Positions 28,300 through 36,539 of a stretch of DNA of 64,000 nt are shown here, in pieces. How positions within the stretch are numbered: the first letter of the stretch is position 1; every line of letters begins with the position of its first letter. Position numbers and translations under genes: made by a program. This DNA comes from Bacteroidota bacterium (GTDB lineage Bacteria > Bacteroidota > Bacteroidia > Bacteroidales > VadinHA17). A model generated the notes under the pieces. That model ran no database searches, was not told where the DNA came from, and worked only from the letters and a program-made list of their open reading frames with translations. The stretch covers positions 1 through 64,000 of the forward strand of contig DSCJ01000025.1 in assembly GCA_011049175.1 (NCBI GenBank), given 5' to 3'.

Positions 28300-29768
28300 G
28301 GGATAATGCTTTTAATGAAACCCGGGCGGTCGAGCAATTCCAGGGCAGATGCATCCAGCAGGTCTGTGATCAGTGAAGGGTAAATACCCAGAACAATGAT
28401 CAGGCCTGTAAAAAGAAAAATGGGGACAAGACGGGAAAAGGCAGCCGGGGCCCTTTCCCTGTCTGGCAAATCATCCCCGGCAAAATAAAGCACCTGTACC
28501 ACCCTGAAGAAATAAGCCCCTTCAATCACGGTGGCTATCAGAATAAAACCCAGCAGAATAAGCGTTAGCATCTGACCGTCATGCAAAGCAGCTTTCAATA
28601 TCATAAACTTGCCCGGGAAACCCATAAAAGGGGGCAAACCCACCATAGAAAAAGCCCCGATAGTAAAAGCCAGTGAAGTAAAAGGCATGGTCTTCCCCAT
28701 TCCCTTAAAAGAAGCTATTTCCATCGATCCCGTCCGGGTAATCATGTAACCGGCAGCCAGAAACAACAATGCTTTTCCCAGGGTATGGCTGGCCAACTGA
28801 AAAAATCCTCCTGTTATTCCCTGAGTTGAAGCCAGGGAAAAAGCAAAAACCAGCAGACCGATCTGTCCGATGCTTGAAAAAGCAAGCATTCTTTTAATGT
28901 TGTCCTGACTGAAAGCACAGAGCTCGCCGATCAACAGGGTCAGGACTCCCAGCACCAGGAAAAAACCCATCATGTTCGAAATCCCGAAGAGGGTAAATAC
29001 TACACGGAGTACAGCATATAACCCTACTTCAATGGCTATCCCCGACAGCACAGCGCTGATGGTGGTGGGAGCCGAAGAATGGGCATCTGGAAGCCAGGCA
29101 TTTAAAGGGAATAGTGCAGCTTCCACACCAAAACCTGTAATAAACAGCACCAGGGGTACATAAACGGAAACGGGCTGCACAGAATGAATACGACCGGCTA
29201 TATCGGCCATATTCAATGTGCCAAACTGCCCGTAAAGAAGCCCTATCCCAATCAGGATCAATCCCGATCCCAGACTTCCCTGGATAAGGTATTTAACAGC
29301 CGATTCTATGCCGGCCCGGTTGCCCAGGTATGCCACCAGCGAATAGGAAGCAAGACACAGGATCTCAAAAAACACAAAAAGGTTGAAAATGTCGCCTGTC
29401 AGCACCACCCCTGTCGCTCCGGTGAGTTGCAGCATATACAGAATATGATACCTGTCCTCGTATTTCTCCTTTACAGGATGAAATGCATAAACTGAAACCA
29501 GAAATCCTACCAGGGCAATAAGAACAACGAACAACATTCCTACGGGACCGGCAACCAGATTTATTCCCATAGGGGGAATAAATCCCCCGATGTGAACGTG
29601 AACCGGATGATCCATTACCACAGGAATCAGCCTCAGGGCAAAAACCAGATTGAACAGAAAAGCCAGGGCAGGGACAAACCGGATAATCTTTTTGGAAATA
29701 TATTTCAGCAGCGGAATGGCAAAAGCCAGACCCAGCGGAACCACAATAAAAAGTACCGGATTTACCAT
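28296..29768 (-). CDS. MrpD/NuoN-type antiporter-like subunit (MbxH-like)
   Basis: A 490-residue membrane protein with about 14 helices, the first of two antiporter-like subunits in this operon. Conserved charges sit in the membrane: Glu in VFFEILCLASYS, Lys in AVKYLIQGSLGSG and Lys in HTLGKALLF. Having two such subunits distinguishes Mbx/Mbs-type complexes from Mbh hydrogenases, which have one. It overlaps the MnhC-like gene by 7 bases at the start and the next subunit by 4 bases at the stop. Confidence 0.92.
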   Translation of the reverse strand: MVNPVLFIVVPLGLAFAIPLLKYISKKIIRFVPALAFLFNLVFALRLIPVVMDHPVHVHIGGFIPPMGINLVAGPVGMLFVVLIALVGFLVSVYAFHPVKEKYEDRYHILYMLQLTGATGVVLTGDIFNLFVFFEILCLASYSLVAYLGNRAGIESAVKYLIQGSLGSGLILIGIGLLYGQFGTLNMADIAGRIHSVQPVSVYVPLVLFITGFGVEAALFPLNAWLPDAHSSAPTTISAVLSGIAIEVGLYAVLRVVFTLFGISNMMGFFLVLGVLTLLIGELCAFSQDNIKRMLAFSSIGQIGLLVFAFSLASTQGITGGFFQLASHTLGKALLFLAAGYMITRTGSMEIASFKGMGKTMPFTSLAFTIGAFSMVGLPPFMGFPGKFMILKAALHDGQMLTLILLGFILIATVIEGAYFFRVVQVLYFAGDDLPDRERAPAAFSRLVPIFLFTGLIIVLGIYPSLITDLLDASALELLDRPGFIKSIIP

Positions 29769-30121
29769 CTCTGTTCTTTTATTTTTCTCAAATTAATGGT
29801 GCCATAGTGTGCATAGATTTTGATAGCCAGAATCACAGCCAGGGCCAGTACGGCCACACCGATTACAATGGCCGTCAGAACCAGCGCCTGCGGAACCGGA
29901 TCGACCATTTTTCCGGCATCCAGACCGGATTTTGAAAACACGGGGGCGGTCCCTTCACGCAGATAACCCACGGTAATCAGGAAAAGGTATATTCCCGTAT
30001 CAAATATGCTGAACCCGATAATGACTTTCATCAGGTTCTTTTTAACCAGGATAATATACAATCCGATGATGATCAGACTAAATGCACCTATATAATATGT
30101 ATATTCACTCAGAAAGTTCAT
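29762..30121 (-). CDS. MnhC/NuoK-like subunit (MbxG-like)
   Basis: A 119-residue protein with three transmembrane helices, similar to NuoK and MrpC. Sequence cues are the family start (NFLSEYTYYIGAFSLIIIGLY) and the DPVPQALVLTAIVIGVAVLALA stretch, which is near-diagnostic for MrpC. It forms part of the cation/proton translocation unit. The gene overlaps the end of the MbhE/MnhB fusion by 17 bases. Confidence 0.93.
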   Translation of the reverse strand: MNFLSEYTYYIGAFSLIIIGLYIILVKKNLMKVIIGFSIFDTGIYLFLITVGYLREGTAPVFSKSGLDAGKMVDPVPQALVLTAIVIGVAVLALAVILAIKIYAHYGTINLRKIKEQRW

Positions 30122-30803
30122 CAGTATTCTCTATTAAATGATCAATAATGCCGGCCAGTTCAGAACCCACCTTCAGTCCGACCGCCAGGTAGATCAAGGG
30201 AATGATCCCGGCACTTATCAGGGTTCCGGCTTCTCCTAAGGGAAGGAAATTGAAGAGAAAATCCCCGCCAATCAGCAGGCCGGTAACTCCCAGAAGGATA
30301 AACAGCAAGCCACCCAGAGATTCCAGTCCACGGCTCAGGTTTTCCCTGATCCTTTTTCCCCTGCATCCCAGGTACATCAGCAGAAAGGCGGAAGCCACAA
30401 CGGCACCCCCCTGAAATCCTCCGCCGGGGGTCAAATGACCATGGATAACAATGTACGTCCCTACCAGCAGGATCACTGGGAACAAAAACCGGCAACCCGT
30501 GTACACAATCAGGCTGGCCGGCTCGATAACAGGATGGGTTTTCTTCCTCCGGACCAGTCCAATTACTGCGCCCAGGCCCATGGCAGCGGTAAAGAGAACG
30601 GTCACTTCTCCCAGAGTATCAAACCCTCTGTAGCTCACCACCACCGCCGTCACAATATTTGTGGCCCCGGTTTCCTTTACCCCCTCACGAATGAAATGAT
30701 CACCCATTCTTTCTCCCGGCTCGCCAAAAGGGATCTGGCTGATACTCATAAACAGGCCGGTGGCCACAATACCCAGGAGAATGATACTGATCAGCTTTCT
30801 CAT
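30105..30803 (-). CDS. MbhE-MnhB fusion subunit (MbxF-like)
   Basis: A 232-residue membrane protein. Residues 1-90 resemble MbhE, the C-terminal part of MrpA: ETGATNIVTAVVVSYRGFDTLGE, followed by VLFTAAMG. Residues 95-232 are MnhB-like, with TPGGGFQGGAVVASAFLL as the clear marker. Archaeal mbx operons lack a separate E gene, so the same fusion is likely there. Starts with an ATGA overlap on the MbhD-like gene. Confidence 0.9.
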   Translation of the reverse strand: MRKLISIILLGIVATGLFMSISQIPFGEPGERMGDHFIREGVKETGATNIVTAVVVSYRGFDTLGEVTVLFTAAMGLGAVIGLVRRKKTHPVIEPASLIVYTGCRFLFPVILLVGTYIVIHGHLTPGGGFQGGAVVASAFLLMYLGCRGKRIRENLSRGLESLGGLLFILLGVTGLLIGGDFLFNFLPLGEAGTLISAGIIPLIYLAVGLKVGSELAGIIDHLIENTDELSE

Positions 30804-31039
30804 TCTTCAAATCGTTTGGTTCGTTTAACAGCAATCACAAAAATTCCGGTTACCAGCGCCGCCCCGATGGCTGCCTCGGCCATAGCCACATCGGGAGCCT
30901 GCAGCAAATAGAACAAAACAGCTGCTATGAGGCTGACAATACAGGAAGCGATAACCGCATTCATCAGATCCTTGAATAAAGCAGCCGCAATGGCCGATGC
31001 GATCATTAACAATACAAGTATGCCTGCGATGATTTCCAT
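30800..31039 (-). CDS. MbhD/DUF4040-like subunit
   Basis: A 79-residue, two- to three-helix membrane protein. The segment APDVAMAEAAIGAALVTGIFVIAV is the recognised MbhD/MrpA (DUF4040) motif with a membrane glutamate in AEAA. It corresponds to a piece of MrpA that in this type of complex is encoded separately. ATG at 31039, two bases after the MnhG-like stop; the stop overlaps the next start (ATGA). Confidence 0.9.
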   Translation of the reverse strand: MEIIAGILVLLMIASAIAAALFKDLMNAVIASCIVSLIAAVLFYLLQAPDVAMAEAAIGAALVTGIFVIAVKRTKRFEE

Positions 31040-31041
31040 GA

Positions 31042-31368
31042 TTATTTCTGTTGTCCGGTAAATTCGTCTGTTTTATCCACCACACTTTTTTCGTACAATG
31101 AGATCCGTTTCTTCCGGGACGCCCTGCCCAGAGCATGACTCGATACCGGATTGGAAACCAGTACAAAAATCGCAATGATCAGCGTTTTCCAGAACCACTC
31201 CGGCTGAACTACCCCCACTCCGATGATGGTCAGAAAACTTCCCAGGGTAGTACATTTTGTTCCTGCCTGGATCCGGTTATACACATCAGGCATCCTGTAA
31301 ATACCTATGCTGCCGATCAGCAAAAAGGCAGCTCCTATACCTATCAGGATCATTCCGAATATTTCCAT
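31042..31368 (-). CDS. MnhG-like subunit (MbxC-like)
   Basis: A 108-residue protein with three predicted helices. Family cues are GAAFLLIGSIGIYRMPDVYNRIQAGTKCTTLG, characteristic of MrpG/PhaG, and NPVSSHALGRASRK near the end of the helical region. It is part of the cation-translocating half. It lies between the MnhF- and MbhD-like genes with two-base gaps on either side. Confidence 0.93.
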   Translation of the reverse strand: MEIFGMILIGIGAAFLLIGSIGIYRMPDVYNRIQAGTKCTTLGSFLTIIGVGVVQPEWFWKTLIIAIFVLVSNPVSSHALGRASRKKRISLYEKSVVDKTDEFTGQQK

Positions 31369-31370
31369 GT

Positions 31371-31622
31371 CTAAATTCCTTTTTCCAGATACCGGGCAAT
31401 GGCAATCAGCCCCACAAAAGAGATGATGGAATACACCAGCGACACATCCAGGTAAACGTACCTGTCGAAGAATAAACCCAATAATACCAGCAAAGCTACC
31501 GATACCGTGGTGGCCGTATCCATGGCTATGGCCCGGTCAGCCATGGTGGGTCCCAGCACCATCCGGAGGATACAGATCAACAAACCGGCACAGATGATAA
31601 ATATAAAAATCGTTATTGCCAT
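31371..31622 (-). CDS. MnhF-like subunit (MbxB-like)
   Basis: An 83-residue, three-helix membrane protein. GPTMADRAIAMDT near residue 28 is the MrpF signature, followed by a conserved DVSLVYSIISFVG. It is the first gene after the ArsR-family regulator, with a 75-base AT-rich spacer that holds an inverted repeat, so a second promoter may start here. Confidence 0.92.
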   Translation of the reverse strand: MAITIFIFIICAGLLICILRMVLGPTMADRAIAMDTATTVSVALLVLLGLFFDRYVYLDVSLVYSIISFVGLIAIARYLEKGI

Positions 31623-31648
31623 GATTACCCTGGTATTATATGTAACAG

Positions 31649-31682
31649 TATTGTATATTTCATATATTCAAATTATACAATA
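31649..31682 (-). promoter_or_regulatory. Candidate ArsR operator before the MnhF-like gene
   Basis: TATTGTATA at 31649-31657 is repeated inverted as TATACAATA at 31674-31682, with a 16-base AT-rich spacer that itself contains ATATAT. AT-rich dyads of this size are typical of ArsR-family binding sites. It lies between arsR and the MnhF-like start, so the regulator could block or open transcription of the 12 downstream genes. Function is inferred from position and symmetry only. Confidence 0.5.
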
Positions 31683-31697
31683 TACTTGTGAAAAAAA

Positions 31698-31970
31698 TTA
31701 TTTCTTCTTCACGTGGGTAACCAGGTCCTTCACCCAACTGTCCAGCACTTTGTAACATACCATATTCCCTTCCCTCCTGCTTTCGATAATCCCGGCATTT
31801 TTCAGGATCTTCAGATGCTGGGAAATGGTAGACTGGGGAATGTCCAGGTTCTGCTGGATCTGGGTCACATTGCATTCGTTTTTTATTAGCCCGTCCACAA
31901 TCTGCAGGCGGGTTGGATGCCCCAGTGCCCTTAAACATTCTGCCAGCTGATCAATGCTTCTTTCCACCAT
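31698..31970 (-). CDS. ArsR-family winged-helix regulator
   Basis: A 90-residue DNA-binding protein. The family core is clear: LRALGHPTRLQIVDGL (helices 1-2), then IPQSTISQHLKILKNAGIIESRREGNMVCYKV, which is the recognition helix and wing. The ArsR metal motif CxC is replaced by NECNVT, so arsenic or cadmium sensing is unlikely. C12, C33 and C72 remain and could sense redox or sulfur species. An upstream TTG (31988) is a possible start; the ATG is preferred. It is inserted between the MnhE- and MnhF-like genes of the operon it probably controls. Confidence 0.88.
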   Translation of the reverse strand: MVERSIDQLAECLRALGHPTRLQIVDGLIKNECNVTQIQQNLDIPQSTISQHLKILKNAGIIESRREGNMVCYKVLDSWVKDLVTHVKKK

Positions 31971-31988
31971 GTTCTTGATTCTGATCAA

Positions 31989-32513
31989 TTATTGAAAAAT
32001 GATTCGCAAATATCTTTCAAACCTTTCACCGATCATTCTGGTAGCTTCTTCCACGTTATCAGTCTTTACATTGATCCAGTGGATAAGCAAACGATCGTCT
32101 TCTATGTCGAGTGTAAATGTGCCCGGTGTAAGGGTAATGGAATTGGCCAGGATCAGTTTGGCCAGATCCTGTTTCAGCCCGGTTTTTATGATCACAATCC
32201 CAGGCTTTATTGGCATTTTGGGATGCAATACCCGGTATGCCACATCCAGGTTGGCCAGAATAATCTCTTTTAACAGAACCACCGCATACAGAAGGGAATA
32301 ACCAATTTTTTTCAGACCCGGAATTGGCGGGAAACCTGCTTTCTCAAAATTCCTGTATAACAAAAGAGAAAGAACAAGGCTCACAGCAAATCCGGCAATC
32401 AGTTCGGGAGGACTCAGGCTCCTGGTAAGAGCCATCCATATCGTCATCAGGATCACAAACAAATAAATGAAGTTCACGGCAGGGTGCACGTGTATTTTTT
32501 CTTTCTCTTTCAT
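31989..32513 (-). CDS. MnhE-like subunit (MbxA-like)
   Basis: A 174-residue membrane protein, first gene of the operon. The N-terminal half has two or three hydrophobic segments. The soluble C-terminal half shows the MrpE pattern PGIVIIKTGLKQDLAKLILANSITLTPGTFTLD, where LANSITLTPGT is the family signature. The next gene is the ArsR regulator 18 bases downstream. A promoter candidate lies 38-71 bases upstream of the ATG. Confidence 0.92.
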   Translation of the reverse strand: MKEKEKIHVHPAVNFIYLFVILMTIWMALTRSLSPPELIAGFAVSLVLSLLLYRNFEKAGFPPIPGLKKIGYSLLYAVVLLKEIILANLDVAYRVLHPKMPIKPGIVIIKTGLKQDLAKLILANSITLTPGTFTLDIEDDRLLIHWINVKTDNVEEATRMIGERFERYLRIIFQ

Positions 32514-32550
32514 TTATTTGAATTTTGAAAGATCAATGTTATTTGATTCA

Positions 32551-32584
32551 CAAAGTTTATAGAATATTCAGTGAATTTCAAAAA
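32551..32584 (-). promoter_or_regulatory. Candidate promoter of the respiratory operon
   Basis: On the minus strand TTTTTG (32584-32579) is followed after 19 bases by TAAACTTTG (32559-32551). This is close to the Bacteroidota consensus but has three bases rather than two between TA and TTTG. The MnhE-like ATG is at 32513, 38 bases further on. Confidence 0.4.
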
Positions 32585-32794
32585 TAATCGGAATAGTTTT
32601 TAAACATATGTTCATTTCAGAAGTGTTTTAGTCATTGATTTTCTACTATTTAAAAATCGATTTTTTTTTGAAATTTCTGTATCAGGGAACAGAAACAGTC
32701 TTTCAGAAGCCGTCTGAAAAGAATTCCTGCCCAAAACGGCTCCCTGCACGGTTCGGGTATGCAGGCAAGCCTGTGGTTCTGGAAACAGGATGGT

Positions 32795-32830
32795 ACTTGT
32801 TTTTCTGCGAATTCAACCAGAAAAACAAGT
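32795..32830 (-). terminator. 13-bp perfect hairpin after the sigma factor gene
   Basis: ACTTGTTTTTCTG at 32795-32807 pairs exactly with CAGAAAAACAAGT at 32818-32830, loop of 10 bases. It lies 29 bases past the sigma factor stop on the minus strand. There is no long U-run after it, so it might be a factor-dependent terminator or a stabilising 3' structure. Confidence 0.5.
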
Positions 32831-32859
32831 TTTCAGGCAAAATTTTGTGGTGCGGAGCG

Positions 32860-33450
32860 TCAGTAAGAAGTCAGATTCAGGTTTCTTTCCCTGATCATTT
32901 TTCGGAGGTTGATCAGCGCATACCGCATACGGCCCAGGGCTGTGTTGATGCTCACGTTGGTCTGTTCGGCAATTTCTTTAAAGCTCAAACCGGCATAATG
33001 CCGCATGATCACCACTTCCTTTTGTTCGTCAGGAAGATAATCGATCAGCATGCGCACTTCCCGGGTGATCTGGTCACCCACCAGCATATCTTCCACCGTT
33101 CCGTCGGCCAGCTTGCGTGAATTGAACAGATCGGTTTCATAATTGTCGTTTGAAACCACTTTCATCTGCTTTTCTTTGCGGAAATGGTCGATCACCAGAT
33201 TGTGGGCAATGCGCATCACCCAGGAAAGAAAACGGCCGTTCTCCTGATATTTTCCCTGATTCAGTGACCGGATCACCTTGATAAAAGTATCCTGGAAAAT
33301 ATCCTCGGCCAGCTCTTGGTTTTTCACCAGTAATAATATATAGGTATAGACCTTGTTTCTGTAACGGCGGATAAGAAGTTCGATACCCGAATGATCTCCG
33401 TCGAGGAACGCTTCTACCAGCCTGTGGTCATCGGCATGATATTCTTCCAA
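32860..33450 (-). CDS. ECF-type RNA polymerase sigma factor
   Basis: A 196-residue extracytoplasmic-function sigma-70 protein. Region 2 is ELLIRRYRNKVYTYILLLVKNQELAEDIFQDTFIKV with the typical DIFQDTF, followed by WVMRIAHNLVIDHFRKEK. Region 4 is LPDEQKEVVIMRHYAGLSFKEIAEQTNVSINTALGRMRYAL, a helix-turn-helix. The start is TTG at 33450 because no in-frame ATG is near; GGGAGG lies 6 bases upstream and supports it. No anti-sigma gene is adjacent, so the signal it answers is unknown. Confidence 0.93.
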   Translation of the reverse strand: MEEYHADDHRLVEAFLDGDHSGIELLIRRYRNKVYTYILLLVKNQELAEDIFQDTFIKVIRSLNQGKYQENGRFLSWVMRIAHNLVIDHFRKEKQMKVVSNDNYETDLFNSRKLADGTVEDMLVGDQITREVRMLIDYLPDEQKEVVIMRHYAGLSFKEIAEQTNVSINTALGRMRYALINLRKMIRERNLNLTSY

Positions 33451-33572
33451 AACAACCTCCCTTACATGATTTGGTTCAGGGTAAAGATGTTTCGATAGGC
33501 GTTCTTTTTTCGGGTTGGCAATGGTTTGACAGTATGCAATTAAGCGAAAATATTTCGTATTACAAAAAATAT

Positions 33573-33580
33573 TACTTTTG
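33573..33580 (+). promoter_or_regulatory. uvrA promoter -7 box
   Basis: TACTTTTG at 33573-33580 is an exact TAnnTTTG match, 47 bases before the uvrA ATG. The -33 region reads TTTCG rather than TTTG. The divergent sigma factor gene begins at 33450. Confidence 0.5.
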
Positions 33581-33627
33581 AATTTCGTTAAAATTTGTTA
33601 AGCACACTCAGAAACAGGAACAATCAA

Positions 33628-36447
33628 ATGCCCAGCAGCACGGCATTATCGAACCATCAGATCGAGATCAGAGGAGCCCGGGTACATAACCTGAAGAATA
33701 TCAGCCTGGACCTGCCCCGCGACAGGCTTATTGTGATCACCGGCCTGTCGGGCTCGGGCAAATCCTCCCTGGCCTTTGATACCCTGTACGCAGAAGGACA
33801 GCGCCGGTATGTTGAGAGCCTATCGGCCTATGCACGGCAATTCCTTGGAAGAATGCAGAAACCGGAGGTGGATCATATCCGCGGACTCCCTCCCGCCATT
33901 GCCATCGAACAGCGGGTAAACACGAGGAATCCGCGTTCCACTGTGGGCACCTCCACGGAAATATATGATTATCTCAAGCTGCTCTTTGCCCGCATCGGCA
34001 AAACCATTTCCCCGGTTTCCAACCGCGAAGTAATACGGCATACCGTAACCGATGTGGTGGATTTCATCTTTACCTGGCCGGAAGGAACGCGCATGATGAT
34101 CCTTTCCCCATGCGTGGCCGCTAAAGAATGCTCCCTGGAACAAAACCTGGAAATATTCCTGCAGCAGGGCATTACCCGTTTCGAACTCGACGGAGAAGTC
34201 TGTTATATCGAAGATCTGCTGAAAAACCCCGGGGAACTGAAAAACGCACAATCCATCAATATCGTGATCGACCGGATGGTGGTTGCCCCGGATGCAGATA
34301 CCCGGAGCCGTATGGGCGATTCGGTTCAAACCGCCTTCAACATAGGAAAGGGGCGTTGCCTGGTCAAGGTGTATGCCCCGGATGGGATCCGAACCGAGGA
34401 ATTTTCAAACCGTTTCGAAGCCGACGGAATGGAATTTGAAGAACCCTCGGTCCACATGTTCAGCTTCAATAATCCCATCGGAGCCTGCCCGCGCTGTGAA
34501 GGATACGGTAAGATCATGGGCATTGACGAAGACCTGGTCATCCCCAATAAAAGCCTCAGTGTGTATGAAGATGCCATTGCCTGCTGGAAAGGGGAAAAAA
34601 TGCAGAAATGGAAGCAACGGCTTATCATGAATGCCTCCCGGTTCGGTTTTCCCATCCACACTCCCTATTACCGGCTTTCCGAAAGCCAGAAACGTCTGCT
34701 GTGGACCGGTAACAGGTATTTTAAAGGACTGGACGCCTTTTTTCAGCACCTGGAGGAAAAGAAATACAAGATCCAGTACCGGGTCATGCTGTCGAGGTAC
34801 CGGGGAAAAACCACCTGCCCTGTGTGCGAAGGCACCCGTTTGAAAAAAGAAGCAGGGTATGTTAAAATCCAGGGACATTCCATGCAGGAACTGGTATGGT
34901 TACCGGTCGACCGGTTATTCCAATTCTTTAACGAACTGCAGCTTGAACCGCATGAGGAAAAAATTGCCGGGCGCATTCTCACAGAAATCCGCAACAGGCT
35001 GGATTACCTGGTAAGAGTAGGACTGTCATACCTCACCCTGAACCGCCTGTCATCCACCCTTTCCGGAGGAGAATCGCAGCGCATCAACCTGGCAAATGCC
35101 CTGGGCAGCAGCCTGGTGGGTTCGCTGTATATTCTGGACGAACCCAGCATAGGGCTCCATCCCAGAGACACCCACCGTCTGATCGAAGTATTGAAACGGC
35201 TTCAGCAACTGGGAAATACCGTAATGGTGGTAGAACACGACGAGGAGATCATCCGGTCGGCCGATCATCTGGTAGATATCGGGCCCCTGGCCGGCAGGCT
35301 GGGCGGGGAAGTGATCTTCGAAGGAAGCTATCGGGAACTGCTCAGGGCCGAAAAAAGCCTCACAGGCGATTACCTGTCGGGCAGAAAAAGCATCCCCCTC
35401 CCCCGTTCGTACAGAAAGTGGAATTCATACATCGGGATAAGGGGAGCCCGTGAGCACAATCTCAAGAACCTGAATGTAAAGTTCCCCCTGCACGTTATGA
35501 CCGTGATCACCGGAGTGAGCGGTTCGGGAAAATCCACCCTGGTTGGCGATATCCTGCTTCCTGCTCTGAAAAAAAGGCTGCAGCAAACCGGTGAACGGGC
35601 AGGAGAATTTGATTCCCTAGAAGGGGATATTCATGCCATCGGCGCAGTGGAATTTGTTGACCAGAACCCCATCGGCAGGTCATCCCGTTCCAACCCGGTA
35701 ACCTACATCAAGGCGTGGGATGATATCCGCAAGCTGTTTGCCGATCAGCCCGCCTCACGCTACAACGGCTTCAAACCCTCCCACTTTTCCTTCAATGTGG
35801 AAGGAGGACGTTGCGAGGAATGCCAGGGAGAAGGGATTATCCGGGTGGAAATGCAGTTTATGGCCGATGTGGAACTGGTTTGCGAAAGCTGCGGAGGAAA
35901 ACGCTTCAAGGATGATGTGCTTGAAGTTCAATACAGGGGAAAAAATATCTATGACGTGCTGCAGCTCACCATCGACGAAGCCATCGAATTCTTCTCGGGC
36001 GACGAAGGTCCCGGACGAAAAATTTCAGCCCGGCTCCAACCCCTGGCCGATGTGGGACTGGGATACATCAAGCTGGGCCAGTCGTCCAGCACTCTCAGCG
36101 GGGGTGAGAGTCAGCGGGTTAAGCTGGCCTCCTTCCTGGGGAAAGACCCCAAAGCTGAAAAAATACTCTTCCTGTTCGACGAACCCACAACCGGTTTGCA
36201 TTTTCACGACATCAACAAGCTGCTGCAATCTTTCCATGCATTGATCGAACAGGGTCATACCGTGATCATTATCGAACACAATTTGGAAGTAATCAAATCG
36301 GCTGACTGGGTCATCGATCTGGGTCCGGAAGGAGGAGAGGAAGGAGGCCGCGTACTCTTTGAAGGCACCCCGGCTGGCCTTGCCGGTGCAGGACATTCCT
36401 ATACGGGCCGGTTTCTGAAACAGAAAATAGGGGCCGGAGAAGGATAG
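33628..36447 (+). CDS. uvrA: Excinuclease ABC subunit A
   Basis: Damage-recognition ATPase of nucleotide excision repair. It is a 939-residue protein with two ABC modules. The first Walker A is GLSGSGKSS (39-47) and the second is [17 protein letters not shown] occurs in both halves, and Walker B motifs include LYILDEPS and LFLFDEPT. Zinc-binding cysteine pairs are [16 protein letters not shown], and the C-terminal CEECQGEG with CESCGG. The frame begins 11 codons earlier at a TTG, but the ATG at 33628 gives the usual N terminus. A second UvrA copy elsewhere cannot be excluded. Confidence 0.96.
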   Translation: MPSSTALSNHQIEIRGARVHNLKNISLDLPRDRLIVITGLSGSGKSSLAFDTLYAEGQRRYVESLSAYARQFLGRMQKPEVDHIRGLPPAIAIEQRVNTRNPRSTVGTSTEIYDYLKLLFARIGKTISPVSNREVIRHTVTDVVDFIFTWPEGTRMMILSPCVAAKECSLEQNLEIFLQQGITRFELDGEVCYIEDLLKNPGELKNAQSINIVIDRMVVAPDADTRSRMGDSVQTAFNIGKGRCLVKVYAPDGIRTEEFSNRFEADGMEFEEPSVHMFSFNNPIGACPRCEGYGKIMGIDEDLVIPNKSLSVYEDAIACWKGEKMQKWKQRLIMNASRFGFPIHTPYYRLSESQKRLLWTGNRYFKGLDAFFQHLEEKKYKIQYRVMLSRYRGKTTCPVCEGTRLKKEAGYVKIQGHSMQELVWLPVDRLFQFFNELQLEPHEEKIAGRILTEIRNRLDYLVRVGLSYLTLNRLSSTLSGGESQRINLANALGSSLVGSLYILDEPSIGLHPRDTHRLIEVLKRLQQLGNTVMVVEHDEEIIRSADHLVDIGPLAGRLGGEVIFEGSYRELLRAEKSLTGDYLSGRKSIPLPRSYRKWNSYIGIRGAREHNLKNLNVKFPLHVMTVITGVSGSGKSTLVGDILLPALKKRLQQTGERAGEFDSLEGDIHAIGAVEFVDQNPIGRSSRSNPVTYIKAWDDIRKLFADQPASRYNGFKPSHFSFNVEGGRCEECQGEGIIRVEMQFMADVELVCESCGGKRFKDDVLEVQYRGKNIYDVLQLTIDEAIEFFSGDEGPGRKISARLQPLADVGLGYIKLGQSSSTLSGGESQRVKLASFLGKDPKAEKILFLFDEPTTGLHFHDINKLLQSFHALIEQGHTVIIIEHNLEVIKSADWVIDLGPEGGEEGGRVLFEGTPAGLAGAGHSYTGRFLKQKIGAGEG

Positions 36448-36480
36448 CCCGGGTATCCGATTCAGTCAGGCACATAAAAA

Positions 36481-36505
36481 GAGGCCGCCCATTCAGGACG
36501 GCCTC
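36481..36505 (-). terminator. Rho-independent terminator
   Basis: GAGGCCG at 36481-36487 pairs with CGGCCTC at 36499-36505. On the minus strand the stem is followed by TTTTTA, so it ends transcription of the two secreted-protein genes. It may also stop uvrA transcripts from the other side. Confidence 0.7.
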
Positions 36506-36539
36506 CGGCAAAAAGGTTAGGTTAGGTTAAGGGTGGTTA

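Larger units (their letters stand above)
32514..32859. other. Non-coding spacer between the respiratory operon and the sigma factor gene
   Basis: This stretch of 346 bases contains no credible gene. The part near 32520-32660 is AT-rich and holds the operon promoter candidate. The part near 32700-32830 holds hairpins: TTTCAGA at 32701-32707 with TCTGAAA at 32713-32719, and a 13-bp perfect stem at 32795-32807 with 32818-32830. The latter probably ends sigma factor transcription. Confidence 0.6.

Noticed and set aside
23367-29768. Ordinary NADH:quinone oxidoreductase (nuo) operon
   Set aside because: MnhB/C/E/F/G and MbhD genes are included, NuoEFG are missing, NuoB ligand spacing is CxxC and quinone residues are replaced.
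32709-32718. GCCGTCTGAA, identical to the Neisseria DNA uptake word
   Set aside because: A single occurrence, part of a local hairpin, in an unrelated phylum; chance match.
36510-36535. Short GTTAG tandem repeat (telomere-like)
   Set aside because: Only about three copies in a spacer after a terminator; too short to mean anything.
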